Source: Modestobacter roseus
GTDB lineage: Bacteria > Actinomycetota > Actinomycetes > Mycobacteriales > Geodermatophilaceae
Assembly (NCBI RefSeq): GCF_007994135.1
Contig: NZ_VLKF01000001.1
Span: 2,294,001 to 2,358,000, forward strand
Direction: 5' to 3'
DNA length: 64,000 nt
A model generated the notes under the pieces. That model ran no database searches. It was not told the DNA's origin and saw only the letters and a list, made by a program, of their open reading frames with translations. Positions 49,965 through 58,941 of this stretch are shown piece by piece; within the stretch, counting starts at the first letter, position 1, and each line of letters begins with the position of its first letter. The position numbers and the translations under genes were made by a program.

Positions 49965-51425
49965 TCAGAACGGGTAGGCCGGCAGGTCGCCCCGCACGGT
50001 GACCCACTGGGTCTCGGTGAACGCCTCGATGTTGGCCTGCGGGCCGCCGTGCCGGGAGCCGGTGCCCGAGGCCCCCACCCCGCCGAAGGGCGCCACCGCC
50101 TCGTCGTTCACGGTCTGGTCGTTGATGTGCACCAGCCCCGAGGGGATCCGCTCGGCCAGCTGCAGCCCGGCGTAGACGTCGCGGGTCAGGATGCCCAGGC
50201 TCAGCCCGTACTCGGTGCCCGCGGCCAGCTCCGCGACCTCGTCGAGGGAGGAGAACGCCGTCACCGGGGCGACCGGACCGAAGATCTCCTCCTGGTAGGC
50301 CGGGGAGTCGACCGGCACGCCGCCGAGCACCGTCGGGCGGTAGAACAGCCCCTCGTAGGTGCCGCCGGTGCGCACCGTCGCGCCGCTGTCGACGCTGGCC
50401 GTGACCAGCCCGTGCACCCGGTCGCGCTGGCCGGCGTCGATCAGCGGGCCGAGCGCCACCTGCTCGCGCCAGGTGTCGCCCACCGGGAGGTTCTCGACCT
50501 TGCTGGTCAGGATCGCGGTGTACTCCTCGGCGATCGACTCGTGCACCAGGTGCCGGCTGGTGGCCATGCAGATCTGACCGGAGTGGGCGAACGTGCCCCA
50601 CGCGCCGACCGAGGCGGCCGCGGTCACGTCGACGTCGCCCATGACGATGAGCGCGGAGTTGCCGCCCAGCTCCAGGTGGGCCCGCTTGAGGTGCTGGCCG
50701 GCCAGCGCACCGACCGCGCGGCCGGCCTTGGTCGAGCCGGTGAACGCGATGACCCGAACCGCCGGGTCGGTGACCAGCGCCTGGCCGACGTCGGCCCCGC
50801 CGGGCAGCACCTGGAACACCCCGGCCGGCAGCCCGGCCTCCTCGAAGACCCGCGCGAAGACGGCGCCGCCGCAGATCGCCGTCCGCGGGTCGGGCTTGAG
50901 GACGACGGCGTTGCCCAGTGCCAGCGCGGGGGCGATCGCCCGGATCGCGAGGATGGTGGGCACGTTGAACGGCGCGATCACGCCCACCACGCCGGCGGGC
51001 ACCCGGCGGGCGAACGACAGCCGGGGCGACCCGCTGCGCAGCAGCTCGCCGTAGGGGTGGCTGGGCAGGGCGGAGGCCTCGTAGCACTCCTGCGCCGTGG
51101 TGTGCACCTGGAAGTCGCCGAAGGGCTGGATGGCGCCGGACTCCCGGGCCAGCCACTCCTTGATCTCGGCGGCGTGCTCGGTGAGCAGGTCACCGGCCTT
51201 GCGCAGCACGGCTGCCCGCTGCTCGAACGGCAGCGCCGCCCACTCGCGCTGGGCCTGCGCCGCGCGGGCGCCGGCCTTCTCCACGTCGGCCGGGGTCGCC
51301 TGGCCGACCTCACCGAGCTCGGCGCCGGTGGCCGGCTCGACCGCGGTGTAGGTGCCGCCGCTGCCGTCGGTCCAGGAACCGGTCCAGATCTTGCCGCGCC
51401 ATTCGCCCTTGTCGAGCAGTGCCAT
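49965..51425 (-). CDS. Benzaldehyde-dehydrogenase-like aldehyde dehydrogenase
   Basis: A 486-residue enzyme, ATG 51425. Motifs: VIAPFNVPTILAIRAIAPALALGNAVVLKPDP, LELGGNSALIVMGDVDV with the base Glu, HSGQICMATSRHLVH with the catalytic Cys, and EEIFGPVAPVTAF. The N-terminus ALLDKGEWRGKIWTGSWTDGSGGTYTAVEPATG is characteristic of the XylC/benzaldehyde and salicylaldehyde-type group. It likely oxidises aromatic aldehydes. It is monocistronic and divergent from the diguanylate cyclase gene. Confidence 0.87.
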   Translation of the reverse strand: MALLDKGEWRGKIWTGSWTDGSGGTYTAVEPATGAELGEVGQATPADVEKAGARAAQAQREWAALPFEQRAAVLRKAGDLLTEHAAEIKEWLARESGAIQPFGDFQVHTTAQECYEASALPSHPYGELLRSGSPRLSFARRVPAGVVGVIAPFNVPTILAIRAIAPALALGNAVVLKPDPRTAICGGAVFARVFEEAGLPAGVFQVLPGGADVGQALVTDPAVRVIAFTGSTKAGRAVGALAGQHLKRAHLELGGNSALIVMGDVDVTAAASVGAWGTFAHSGQICMATSRHLVHESIAEEYTAILTSKVENLPVGDTWREQVALGPLIDAGQRDRVHGLVTASVDSGATVRTGGTYEGLFYRPTVLGGVPVDSPAYQEEIFGPVAPVTAFSSLDEVAELAAGTEYGLSLGILTRDVYAGLQLAERIPSGLVHINDQTVNDEAVAPFGGVGASGTGSRHGGPQANIEAFTETQWVTVRGDLPAYPF

Positions 51426-51629
51426 GGGAGTCCTCGTCTCGTCGATGAGCGGTCGGAACGGTTCTGCCACCCGGCACCACCGCCGTCCACCGACCTCTTC
51501 CGCTGCACGGAAGGGCGGGTGTGCCGGGGCGGGAGAACCGTCCACACCGTAGGACGGCTGCCTTGTCCGGGTGAGGACACGTGCCCGCCCTCTTGCCGTT
51601 CCGGCCGCGCTGGTCGACAGTCCCCGTTC

Positions 51630-52589
51630 ATGGACGGGGGAACGGTGCTGCGGGGGCGACCGGTCCGGGTGGTGCTGCTGGCCGCGCTGTTCCTGGTCGG
51701 CGGGGCCTTCTGCCTGGCGGCGGCCGTGCGGCCGCTGTCGCCCGCGGCACCGACGACGCTGAACGCCGCGCTCGGGGTCACCGGGGTGCTGCTCGGGTCG
51801 GCGCTGTGGGCGGCCGCCTCCCGGGTCACCGCCGTCGTGGTGCACGCCGCCCTGGTGTTCCTCACGGCAGCCACCGCGCTGCTGGCCTGGCAGTCCGCGA
51901 CCGCCGTCGGGGTGGTCGGGCTGGGTCCGATGGTCATCGCCCTGGGCTCCTACGCCGCGCACTTCACCTCGCTGCGCGCCACGCGCGCCCACGTGTCCAC
52001 CACCGTGGCGCTGGTGACGACCGGGGCCGTGGCCGCGACCCCCGGCGGGTTCGCCGTGCCCTGGCTGATCGCGATGGTCACCGCGGTGGCGTTGACCGAG
52101 TCCCAGGCCCAGCTGAGCGGCCGGCTGCGGGCGATCGCCGCCACCGACCCGCTCACCGGCCTGGCCAACCGGCGGGCCTGGCAGGCCGAGACGGCCCGCA
52201 CGCTGGCGCGGGCACACCGCACCGGGGCCCCGCTGACCCTGGCCGTGCTCGACCTGGACGGGTTCAAGGAGGTCAACGACCGGGACGGCCACGACGCCGG
52301 CGACGCGCTGCTGCGGCGGCTGGCACGGACCTGGTCCGGCCGGCTGCGGACGTCGGACCTGCTGGGCCGGTACGGCGGCGACGAGTTCGTGCTGTGCCTG
52401 CCCGACACCGACCTGCTCGGCGCGGCGGAGATCCTGGCCCGGCTGAGGCACGACGCGGCGACCACCTGGTCGGTGGGGACGGCGGTCCGGGAGGACGGCG
52501 ACTCGCTGACCGCCCTGCTGAACCGGGCCGACGCCGACCTGTACCTGCGGAAGCGGGCCCGCCGCGCGCCCGAACCGGACGTGCACTGA
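51630..52589 (+). CDS. Membrane-bound diguanylate cyclase (GGDEF)
   Basis: A 319-residue protein, ATG 51630. Five to six hydrophobic helices (about 12-155) form an uncharacterised membrane sensor. The GGDEF domain (about 165-315) is intact: DPLTGLANRRAW, LDLDGFKEVND and RYGGDEFVLCLP. An RTSD motif five residues before GGDEF is a proper inhibitory I-site, so product inhibition by c-di-GMP is expected. The cue is unknown. Its stop is 4 bases from the end of the convergent coiled-coil gene, with no hairpin. Confidence 0.88.
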   Translation: MDGGTVLRGRPVRVVLLAALFLVGGAFCLAAAVRPLSPAAPTTLNAALGVTGVLLGSALWAAASRVTAVVVHAALVFLTAATALLAWQSATAVGVVGLGPMVIALGSYAAHFTSLRATRAHVSTTVALVTTGAVAATPGGFAVPWLIAMVTAVALTESQAQLSGRLRAIAATDPLTGLANRRAWQAETARTLARAHRTGAPLTLAVLDLDGFKEVNDRDGHDAGDALLRRLARTWSGRLRTSDLLGRYGGDEFVLCLPDTDLLGAAEILARLRHDAATTWSVGTAVREDGDSLTALLNRADADLYLRKRARRAPEPDVH

Positions 52590-52593
52590 ACCG

Positions 52594-53520
52594 TCAGTCG
52601 TCCTCGTCGCGCAGCCGGGTCACCCGGTCCCGGGCCCGGTCGGCGATGGCGGTCGCGGTGGCCGCGCGCCGGGCCGCCGCGTCGCGGCGCCGCTCGCGGT
52701 CGGGGAGGGTGCGGCCCGCGGCGAGCGCCTCCTGCTCGGCCTGGTGCAGCGCGGCGGTGAGCTCCTCGACCCGCTCCCGCAGCTGCTCGTGCCGGTCGGT
52801 GGCCTCGGTGAGCTCCCGCTCGGCGTCCGCGGTGGCTGCGGCGGCGTCCCGGGCGACGGCGGCGGCCTCCTCGGCGTCCCGCTCCGCCTGCGCCAGTTCG
52901 CGGGCCCGGCGCTCGGCCGCCTCCTGACGGGCCCGCTCGCGGGCGTCCGCAAGGTCGTCGGTGTCGTCGGCGGGCGCCGCCGACGGCGAGCTGCGCGGCG
53001 GGCGCGCGGGGGCGGCGACCGCGGCGGAGAGGTCGACCGGGCCCAGGCCGGTGTAGGACAGCGCCGTGGTGAGCCGGCCGGCCTGCAGCGCCGACCCGGC
53101 GTCCGGGTCGGCGACCGCCGCGCGCAGCGTGGCCTCGACCTGCTCGGCGACGGCGGAGCTGACGTCGTGCCCCTCCCGGTGCGCGATCGCCCGCGCCTGC
53201 CGGGTCAGGGCGGCCACCACCTGGTTCCGCTGGCGGCCCAGCTCGCGGAGCTGATCGCCGGCGAGCCCCTCCTGCGCCGCGCGCAGCAGCTCGCCGAGCT
53301 CGGTCAGCTGGGCGACCTCCGCCGGCGCGCGGCGGCTGAGCAGGTTGCAGACCCAGGCCGCCGTCGTCGGCTTCGGCAGCACGGCCACGTCCCGGGCCAG
53401 CTGCTTGTCCCCCGCGGCGCGGGCCCGGTCCCGGGCGGCCGTGCGGGCGGCGACGAACTCCTCCGGGGGGACGCCGTAGAGCTCCTCGGCGACCTCGTCC
53501 AGCGCGTCCCTGCCGTCCAC
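52594..53520 (-). CDS. Coiled-coil protein of unknown function, last gene of the cox operon
   Basis: A 308-residue protein, GTG 53520. The N-terminal half (YGVPPEEFVAARTAARDRARAAGDKQLARDVAVLPKPTTAAWVCNLL, LRELGRQRNQVVAALTRQARAIA) is a conserved actinobacterial helical domain with no name. The C-terminal half (about 195-305) is one long Ala/Glu/Arg coiled coil. It follows coxE by 20 bases on the same strand, so it is probably co-transcribed with the CO dehydrogenase genes, yet similar proteins occur away from cox clusters, so a CODH role is uncertain. Confidence 0.68.
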   Translation of the reverse strand: MDGRDALDEVAEELYGVPPEEFVAARTAARDRARAAGDKQLARDVAVLPKPTTAAWVCNLLSRRAPAEVAQLTELGELLRAAQEGLAGDQLRELGRQRNQVVAALTRQARAIAHREGHDVSSAVAEQVEATLRAAVADPDAGSALQAGRLTTALSYTGLGPVDLSAAVAAPARPPRSSPSAAPADDTDDLADARERARQEAAERRARELAQAERDAEEAAAVARDAAAATADAERELTEATDRHEQLRERVEELTAALHQAEQEALAAGRTLPDRERRRDAAARRAATATAIADRARDRVTRLRDEDD

Positions 53521-53540
53521 CCCGTCATCGTGCCCGGTGC

Positions 53541-54722
53541 TCAGCCGGCCCGGACGGCGGCCACCACCTCCTGCAGCGCGGCCAGGCTGTGCCCGCTGAC
53601 GAACGCGTCGCAGAAGGGCAGCGCCGCCGCCATCCCGCCGACCCGGGGCGCGAAACCCGGCGCGGCCGCCCGGGGGTTGACCCACACGATCCGGTGGGCG
53701 AGGCGGCGCAGCCGGGCCATGGCCGCGGCGACCTCCTCCGGCGGATCGGTGGCCCAGCCGTCGGAGAGGACCACGACCACCGCGCCCCGCGCCATCCCCC
53801 GCCGGCCGAAGACGGCCAGGAACTCCTCGATGCTGGCGGCCAGCCGGGTGCCGCCCGACCAGCCGGTGCACACCGCCGCCGCCCGGGCGAGCGCGGCGTC
53901 GACGTCGCGGCCGGCCAGCTGCCGGGTCAGCCGGGTGACGCCGGTGGCGAAGACGAAGGCCTCCGCCGAGGCATCGGCCACCGCGCCCTGCAGCAGGGTG
54001 AGGAAGACGCGGCTGTAGGGCTGCATCGACCCGGAGACGTCGCACAGCAGCACCAGCCGGCGGGCCCGCGGACGGCGCTCGGCGAACACCAGCCGCTCGA
54101 CGTCCCCGCCCCGGCGCTGCGCTGCGGCGACGGTGCGGCGGACGTCGATGCGCCGGCCCTGGCCCGGCCGGGACCGCCGGCTCAGCCGCTGCGGGGTGGC
54201 GAGCACCAGCCGGCGGACCAGGTCCCGCACCTCGGCCAGCTCCCCGGGCTCCAGCTCCGCGAAGGCGGTCGTGCCGAGCCGCTCCTGCGCCGACGCGACC
54301 GCCAGCACCGTCTCCCGCTCCGCGCCGTCCGCGTCCCCCGCGCCGGGGCTGCCGGCGCGCGGGCCGTCGTCCGGTGCCGACGTCGCCGGGTCGCTGCGCC
54401 GCCGGTCCGGGGGCACCGGCCGGGTGCGCGGCTCCGACCCGACCGCCGGCGGTGCGGCGTCGTCGCCGCGGGAGTCGGCCGGGTCCAGCCGGCCGTCGAA
54501 GACCGCGGAGAAGACCGCGTCGAACAGCGGCAGCTGGGCCCGGGTGGGCACCAGCGTCACCCGGGCCGTCCAGTACAGGCTGTCCCGGTCCACCGGAGGC
54601 ACGAGCCGCAGGGCGCGGGCCAGCCGGGCCGCCCGGTCGGCCGTCACCGGCAGCCCGGCCCGCTGCAGCGCGGCCGACAGGCCCACGGCGAGCGGGCCCG
54701 GCGCCACCGGCAGGTCAGCCAC
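53541..54722 (-). CDS. coxE: CoxE-like VWA-domain protein
   Basis: A 393-residue protein; GTG 54722, overlapping the coxD stop by 8 bases. N-terminal helical part, a Pro/Ser/Asp linker (about 90-140), then the VWA domain with the MIDAS motif LLCDVSGSMQPYSR and GWSGGTRLAASIEEF, ending in VLSDGWATDPPEE and RIVWVNPRAAAPGFAPRVGGMAAALPF. CoxE works with the AAA+ protein CoxD in building the CuSMo active site of CO dehydrogenase. The start could also lie slightly upstream. Confidence 0.85.
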   Translation of the reverse strand: MADLPVAPGPLAVGLSAALQRAGLPVTADRAARLARALRLVPPVDRDSLYWTARVTLVPTRAQLPLFDAVFSAVFDGRLDPADSRGDDAAPPAVGSEPRTRPVPPDRRRSDPATSAPDDGPRAGSPGAGDADGAERETVLAVASAQERLGTTAFAELEPGELAEVRDLVRRLVLATPQRLSRRSRPGQGRRIDVRRTVAAAQRRGGDVERLVFAERRPRARRLVLLCDVSGSMQPYSRVFLTLLQGAVADASAEAFVFATGVTRLTRQLAGRDVDAALARAAAVCTGWSGGTRLAASIEEFLAVFGRRGMARGAVVVVLSDGWATDPPEEVAAAMARLRRLAHRIVWVNPRAAAPGFAPRVGGMAAALPFCDAFVSGHSLAALQEVVAAVRAG

Positions 54723-55656
54723 GGCCGGCACCGGCGAGCCACGCCGCTCCGCGGTCGGCCGCCACGTCCAGGTCGTCCCGGTTCTTGAGCACCGCACCCC
54801 AGGTCGCCGCGACCGCCGCCGGGTCGAGCCGGCGCACGCCCAGCAGCGACAGGGCGGTGACCCAGTCGATCGCCTCGGCGATGCCCGGCGGCTTGACCAG
54901 GTCCAGTGCGCGCAGCCGGCCGATCGCGGCCGTCGCGTCGTGGACCAGCGGCTCGTCGCTGCCCGGCACCCGGCGGCGGACGATCTCGGCCACCCGCTCC
55001 GGGGCCGGGTGGTCGATCCAGTGGTAGAGGCACCGGCGGGTGAGCGCGTCGTGCAGGTCCCGGGTCCGGTTGGAGGTCAGGACGACGACCGGCGGGTGCG
55101 TGGCGCGCACGGTGCCGAGCTCCGGGATGCTGACCGCCGCCTCGGCCAGCGCCTGGAAGGTGAACGCCTCGAACTCGGCGTCGGCCCGGTCGATCTCGTC
55201 CAGCAGCAGCACCGCCGGCCGCGGCCCGGGGTGCGCGATGGCCGCCAGCAGGGGCCGGCGCAGCAGGTACTGCGGGCCGTACAGGTCTGCCTCGGCCACC
55301 TCGGCGTGCCGGGCCTCGGCCAGCCGGACGGCGAGCAGCTGGCGGGGGTGGTCCCACTCGTAGAGCGCCTCGGCGGCGTCGATCCCCTCGTAGCACTGCA
55401 GCCGGAACAGCGGGGTCTGCAGCAACCGGGCGAGCGCCTGCGCGGCCGCGGTCTTGCCCACGCCGGGTTCGCCCTCCAGCAGCAGCGGCTGGCGCAGCCG
55501 CACGGCGAGGAACAGCGCGGTCGCCAGCCCCAGGTCGGTCAGGTAGTCGACGGCGTCCAGTCCCGCGGCGAGCGCGGCGATGTCCGGCAGCAGCTGCGCT
55601 ACGTCGTCGTCCCGCTCCCCTGTCCCGGCGCCGGAACCGGGGTCAGACGGGGGCAT
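54715..55656 (-). CDS. coxD: CoxD-like MoxR AAA+ ATPase
   Basis: A 313-residue AAA+ protein, ATG 55656, starting inside the end of the XdhC gene. Walker A LLLEGEPGVGKTAAAQALA, Walker B AVLLLDEIDRADAEFEAF, sensor 1 VVLTSNRTRDL and LTRRCLYHWIDHP (arginine-finger region). CoxD has been shown in Afipia (Oligotropha) to partially unfold apo-CODH so that sulfur and copper can be added. Placement between xdhC and coxE agrees with this. Confidence 0.88.
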   Translation of the reverse strand: MPPSDPGSGAGTGERDDDVAQLLPDIAALAAGLDAVDYLTDLGLATALFLAVRLRQPLLLEGEPGVGKTAAAQALARLLQTPLFRLQCYEGIDAAEALYEWDHPRQLLAVRLAEARHAEVAEADLYGPQYLLRRPLLAAIAHPGPRPAVLLLDEIDRADAEFEAFTFQALAEAAVSIPELGTVRATHPPVVVLTSNRTRDLHDALTRRCLYHWIDHPAPERVAEIVRRRVPGSDEPLVHDATAAIGRLRALDLVKPPGIAEAIDWVTALSLLGVRRLDPAAVAATWGAVLKNRDDLDVAADRGAAWLAGAGRG

Positions 55657-56524
55657 ACCGGGCGGGGTCGGCGGCGTAGGAGTCCCGGCAGCCGGCGCAG
55701 CAGAACCACCGGACGCCGTCGGGGGTGTCCAGGTGCACGGAGGTGTCGACGGCGGCCACGGTCATGCCGCACACCGGGTCGACCGCACTTGCCGGTCCCG
55801 GCCGTGCGCTCGCCCGGGCGGCGGCCCGCCGCTCCCCCACCAGCTCGGCCAGGATCGACAGCGCGATCTCCGCCGCCGTCCCCCCGCCCAGGTCGAGCCC
55901 GGCCGGGCTGTGCACCCGGGCCCGCAGCTCGTCGGGGACGTCGAGCGAGCCGATCACCGCGGCACCGCGGGTGCGGCTGGCGACCAGCGCGACGTAGGGG
56001 ACGCCGGCCCGCAGCGCCGCCGTCAGCGCCGCCTCCTCCCCGCGGCCGTGCGAGGCGACCACCAGGGCGGCGTCGTCCGGCCGGGGGCCCGCGTCGGAGA
56101 GCTCGACGTGCAGGCCGAGTGGGCCGCCGAGCGCGGCCAGCGCGCGCCCGATCGGGGTGTCGCCCACGACGGTCATCCGCGGGGCGGGCAGCCTGGGTTC
56201 CAGGAAGATCTCCACGGCTCCCCCGGAGAGGCACGGGTTGGCCACCGTGACCGCGCCCGGCTCGGCGCTCCCCGGCACCTCCCCGGGCACGATCCGCAGC
56301 AGCAACGGCTCGCCGGCCTGCAGCGCGCGCAGCCCGTACTCCCGGACCGAGGACTCCGCGCAGGTGCCGCCCACGAAGCCCTCGATGCTGCCGTCGGCCC
56401 GCACCAGCGCGGTGTCCCCGGCGTGCGAGCTGGTGGGGTGCTGGGCGCGCACCACCGTGGCCCGCACGAACGGCACCCGGCTCGCGGTGAGCTCCTCGCT
56501 CCGCATGGTCAGGGTGGTCGTCAT
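55643..56524 (-). CDS. XdhC/CoxF-type maturation protein fused to a YHS domain
   Basis: A 293-residue protein, ATG 56524, overlapping the coxL stop (ATGA). The N-terminal XdhC/CoxI part has HAGDTALVRADGSIEGFVGGTCAESSVREYGLRAL with the conserved Cys, followed by a Rossmann-like part (MTVVGDTPIGRALAAL) and VHSPAGLDLGGGTAAEIALSILAELVGERR. The last 45 residues form a YHS (TRASH-like) metal domain: DPVCGMTVA...FCCAGCRDSYAADPARY. XdhC proteins handle and sulfurate the molybdenum cofactor. The YHS part might supply or sense copper, which CODH needs, but this is inference. Confidence 0.83.
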   Translation of the reverse strand: MTTTLTMRSEELTASRVPFVRATVVRAQHPTSSHAGDTALVRADGSIEGFVGGTCAESSVREYGLRALQAGEPLLLRIVPGEVPGSAEPGAVTVANPCLSGGAVEIFLEPRLPAPRMTVVGDTPIGRALAALGGPLGLHVELSDAGPRPDDAALVVASHGRGEEAALTAALRAGVPYVALVASRTRGAAVIGSLDVPDELRARVHSPAGLDLGGGTAAEIALSILAELVGERRAAARASARPGPASAVDPVCGMTVAAVDTSVHLDTPDGVRWFCCAGCRDSYAADPARYAPV

Positions 56525-58941
56525 CAGACCGGCGGGGTGGCGCGGCCCTGCATGGCCGCCCAGACCCGGGCCGGGGTGCACGGCATGTCCATGTGCCGCA
56601 CGCCGTACGGCTCCAGCGCGTCGATGACCGCGTTGACCACCGCCGGCGGGGAGCCCACGGTCGCCGACTCCCCGATGCCCTTGGCGCCGATCGGGTGGTG
56701 CGGGCTGGGGGTGACGGTGTGCCCGGTCTCCCAGTCCGGCACCTCCATCGCGGTGGGGATCAGGTAGTCCATGAACGACCCGCCCAGGCAGTTGCCGTCC
56801 TCGTCGAAGTCGATGAGCTCCATCAGCGCCATCCCGACGCCGTCGGCGAGCCCGCCGTGCACCTGCCCCTCGATGATCATCGGGTTGATCCGGGTGCCGC
56901 AGTCGTCGACGGCGACGAACCGGCGGACCGTCACGTGCCCGGTGCCGGGGTCGACGTCCACCACGCAGATGTAGGCGCCGAACGGGAACGTGAGGTTGGG
57001 CGGGTCGTAGGTGACCTCGGCGTCCAGGTTGCCGTCGACGCCCTCGGGCAGCTCGATCGTGCCGTGCGCGGCCATCGAGATCTCCGGCATCGTCCTCCCC
57101 TGCGTGGGGTCGCCGGTGACGAACCAGCGGCCCTTCTCCCACTCCAGGTCCTCCGGCCGGGCCTCGAGCATCGCCGCGGCGATGAGCTTGGCCTTCTCCC
57201 GCACCTTGCGGGCGGCGAGTGCGACGGCGGCACCGCTCACCGGGGTCGACCGGCTGCCGTAGGTGCCCAGCCCGAACGGCGTCTGGTCGGTGTCGCCGTG
57301 CACGACGTCGATGTCCTCGGGCGGGATGCCCAGCTCCTCGGCGACGATCTGCGCGAACGTCGTCTCGTGCCCCTGGCCCTGGCTCTGCACCGAGAGCCGG
57401 ACGACGGCCTTGCCGGTGGGGTGCACCCGCACCTCGGCGCCGTCGGCCATGCCGAGCCCGACGATGTCCATGTGCTTGCGCGGGCCGGCGCCGACGGTCT
57501 CGGTGAAGAACGAGATGCCGATGCCCATCAGCTCGCCGCGGGCCCGCTTCTCGGCCTGCTCGCGACGCAGCTCGTCGTAGCCGGCCATCCGCATCGCCAG
57601 CCGCATGGTCGGCTCGTAGTCGCCGGAGTCGTACTCCCAGCCGGTTTTGTTCGGGTAGGGGAACTGCTCGGGCCGGATGAAGTTGCGCAACCGCAGCTCG
57701 GCGGGGTCCATGCCGAGCTCGTCGGCGAGCAGGTCGACCATCCGCTCCACCAGGTAGACCGCCTCGGTGACCCGGAACGAGCACGCGTAGGCCACTCCCC
57801 CCGGCGCCTTGTTCGTGTAGACGCCGGTGACCGTGCAGTGCGCGGCCTCGAGGTCGTAGCTGCCGGTGAAGATGTGGAAGAAGCCGGCCGGGTACTTGGT
57901 CGGCTGGGCGGTCGCGTTGAACGCCCCGTGGTCGGCGAGCACGTTCGTGCGGACGGCGAGGATCTTCCCCTCGCGGGTCGCGGCGATCTCCCCGGTCATG
58001 ATGTAGTCGCGGGCGAACGAGGTGCTCATCAGGTTCTCCGAGCGGTCCTCGACCCACTTCACCGGTCTGCCGGTCACGATCGACCCGACGACGGCCAGGA
58101 TGTAGCCGGGGTAGATGCCGACCTTGTTGCCGAAGCCGCCACCGATGTCCGGGCTGACCACCCGGATCTTGTGTTCCGGGATGCCGGCCACGATGGCGAA
58201 CAGCGTGCGGTGCGCGTGCGGGGCCTGCGTCGTCTCGTAGAGGGTGAGCTTGCCGTCGACCGCGTCGTAGTCGGCGATCGCCCCGCAGGTCTCCATCGGG
58301 GCCGGGTGCACCCGCGGGTAGACCACCTCCTGCGTCACCACGACGTCGGCCCGGGCGAAGACGGCGTCGGTCGCCGCGGCGTCGCCGGCCTCCCAGTCGA
58401 AGACGTGGTTGTCGGTGCGCCCCTCCATCTCGTCCCGGACGACGGGCGCGCCGGGGGCCAGCGCCGTCCGCGCGTCGACGACCGGGGTGAGCTGCTCGTA
58501 CTCGACGTCGATCAGCTCCAGCGCGTCGCGGGCGGCGTAGCGGTCCTCGGCGACGACGAAGGCGACCTCCTGCCCCTGGAAGCGGACCTTGTCCGTGGCG
58601 AGCACGGCCTGCACGTCGGCGGACAGCGTGGGCGCCCAGGCCAGGTTCAGCGCCTCCAGGTCCTTGCCGGTGACGACGGCGTGCACCTTCGGGTGGGCGA
58701 GGGCCTCGGTGGTGTCGATGCTGACGATCCGGCCGTGCGCCATCGGCGACCGCAGGATCGCGCCGTGCAGCATCCCGGGCAGCACGATGTCGTCCAGGTA
58801 GCGCCCCTTGCCGCGGACGAAGCGCGGGTCCTCCTTGCGCTGGATCCGGCCGAAGCCGATGGGCCGGTCGGCGGCGGTGGCCGACGGGTTGGCCTCGCGG
58901 GTGGCCGGTCCGGTGGTGGGCCGGTCCTCGACGGCGGTCAT
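56524..58941 (-). CDS. coxL: Aerobic CO dehydrogenase, large (Mo-Cu) subunit, form I
   Basis: An 805-residue molybdoenzyme subunit, ATG 58941, overlapping the coxS stop. The active-site loop GGVAYACSFRVTEAVY has Cys387 in AYxCSFR, the form I signature that marks true CO dehydrogenases (form II has a different motif). Other conserved parts are VSPDIGGGFGNKVGIYPG, SVQSQGQGHETTFAQI and PIGAKGIGESATVGSPPAV with the catalytic Glu. The subunit binds Mo-MCD and the Cu-S-Mo cluster and oxidises CO to CO2. The normal form I residue before Cys is often Arg; here it is Ala, within the accepted x position. Confidence 0.93.
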   Translation of the reverse strand: MTAVEDRPTTGPATREANPSATAADRPIGFGRIQRKEDPRFVRGKGRYLDDIVLPGMLHGAILRSPMAHGRIVSIDTTEALAHPKVHAVVTGKDLEALNLAWAPTLSADVQAVLATDKVRFQGQEVAFVVAEDRYAARDALELIDVEYEQLTPVVDARTALAPGAPVVRDEMEGRTDNHVFDWEAGDAAATDAVFARADVVVTQEVVYPRVHPAPMETCGAIADYDAVDGKLTLYETTQAPHAHRTLFAIVAGIPEHKIRVVSPDIGGGFGNKVGIYPGYILAVVGSIVTGRPVKWVEDRSENLMSTSFARDYIMTGEIAATREGKILAVRTNVLADHGAFNATAQPTKYPAGFFHIFTGSYDLEAAHCTVTGVYTNKAPGGVAYACSFRVTEAVYLVERMVDLLADELGMDPAELRLRNFIRPEQFPYPNKTGWEYDSGDYEPTMRLAMRMAGYDELRREQAEKRARGELMGIGISFFTETVGAGPRKHMDIVGLGMADGAEVRVHPTGKAVVRLSVQSQGQGHETTFAQIVAEELGIPPEDIDVVHGDTDQTPFGLGTYGSRSTPVSGAAVALAARKVREKAKLIAAAMLEARPEDLEWEKGRWFVTGDPTQGRTMPEISMAAHGTIELPEGVDGNLDAEVTYDPPNLTFPFGAYICVVDVDPGTGHVTVRRFVAVDDCGTRINPMIIEGQVHGGLADGVGMALMELIDFDEDGNCLGGSFMDYLIPTAMEVPDWETGHTVTPSPHHPIGAKGIGESATVGSPPAVVNAVIDALEPYGVRHMDMPCTPARVWAAMQGRATPPV

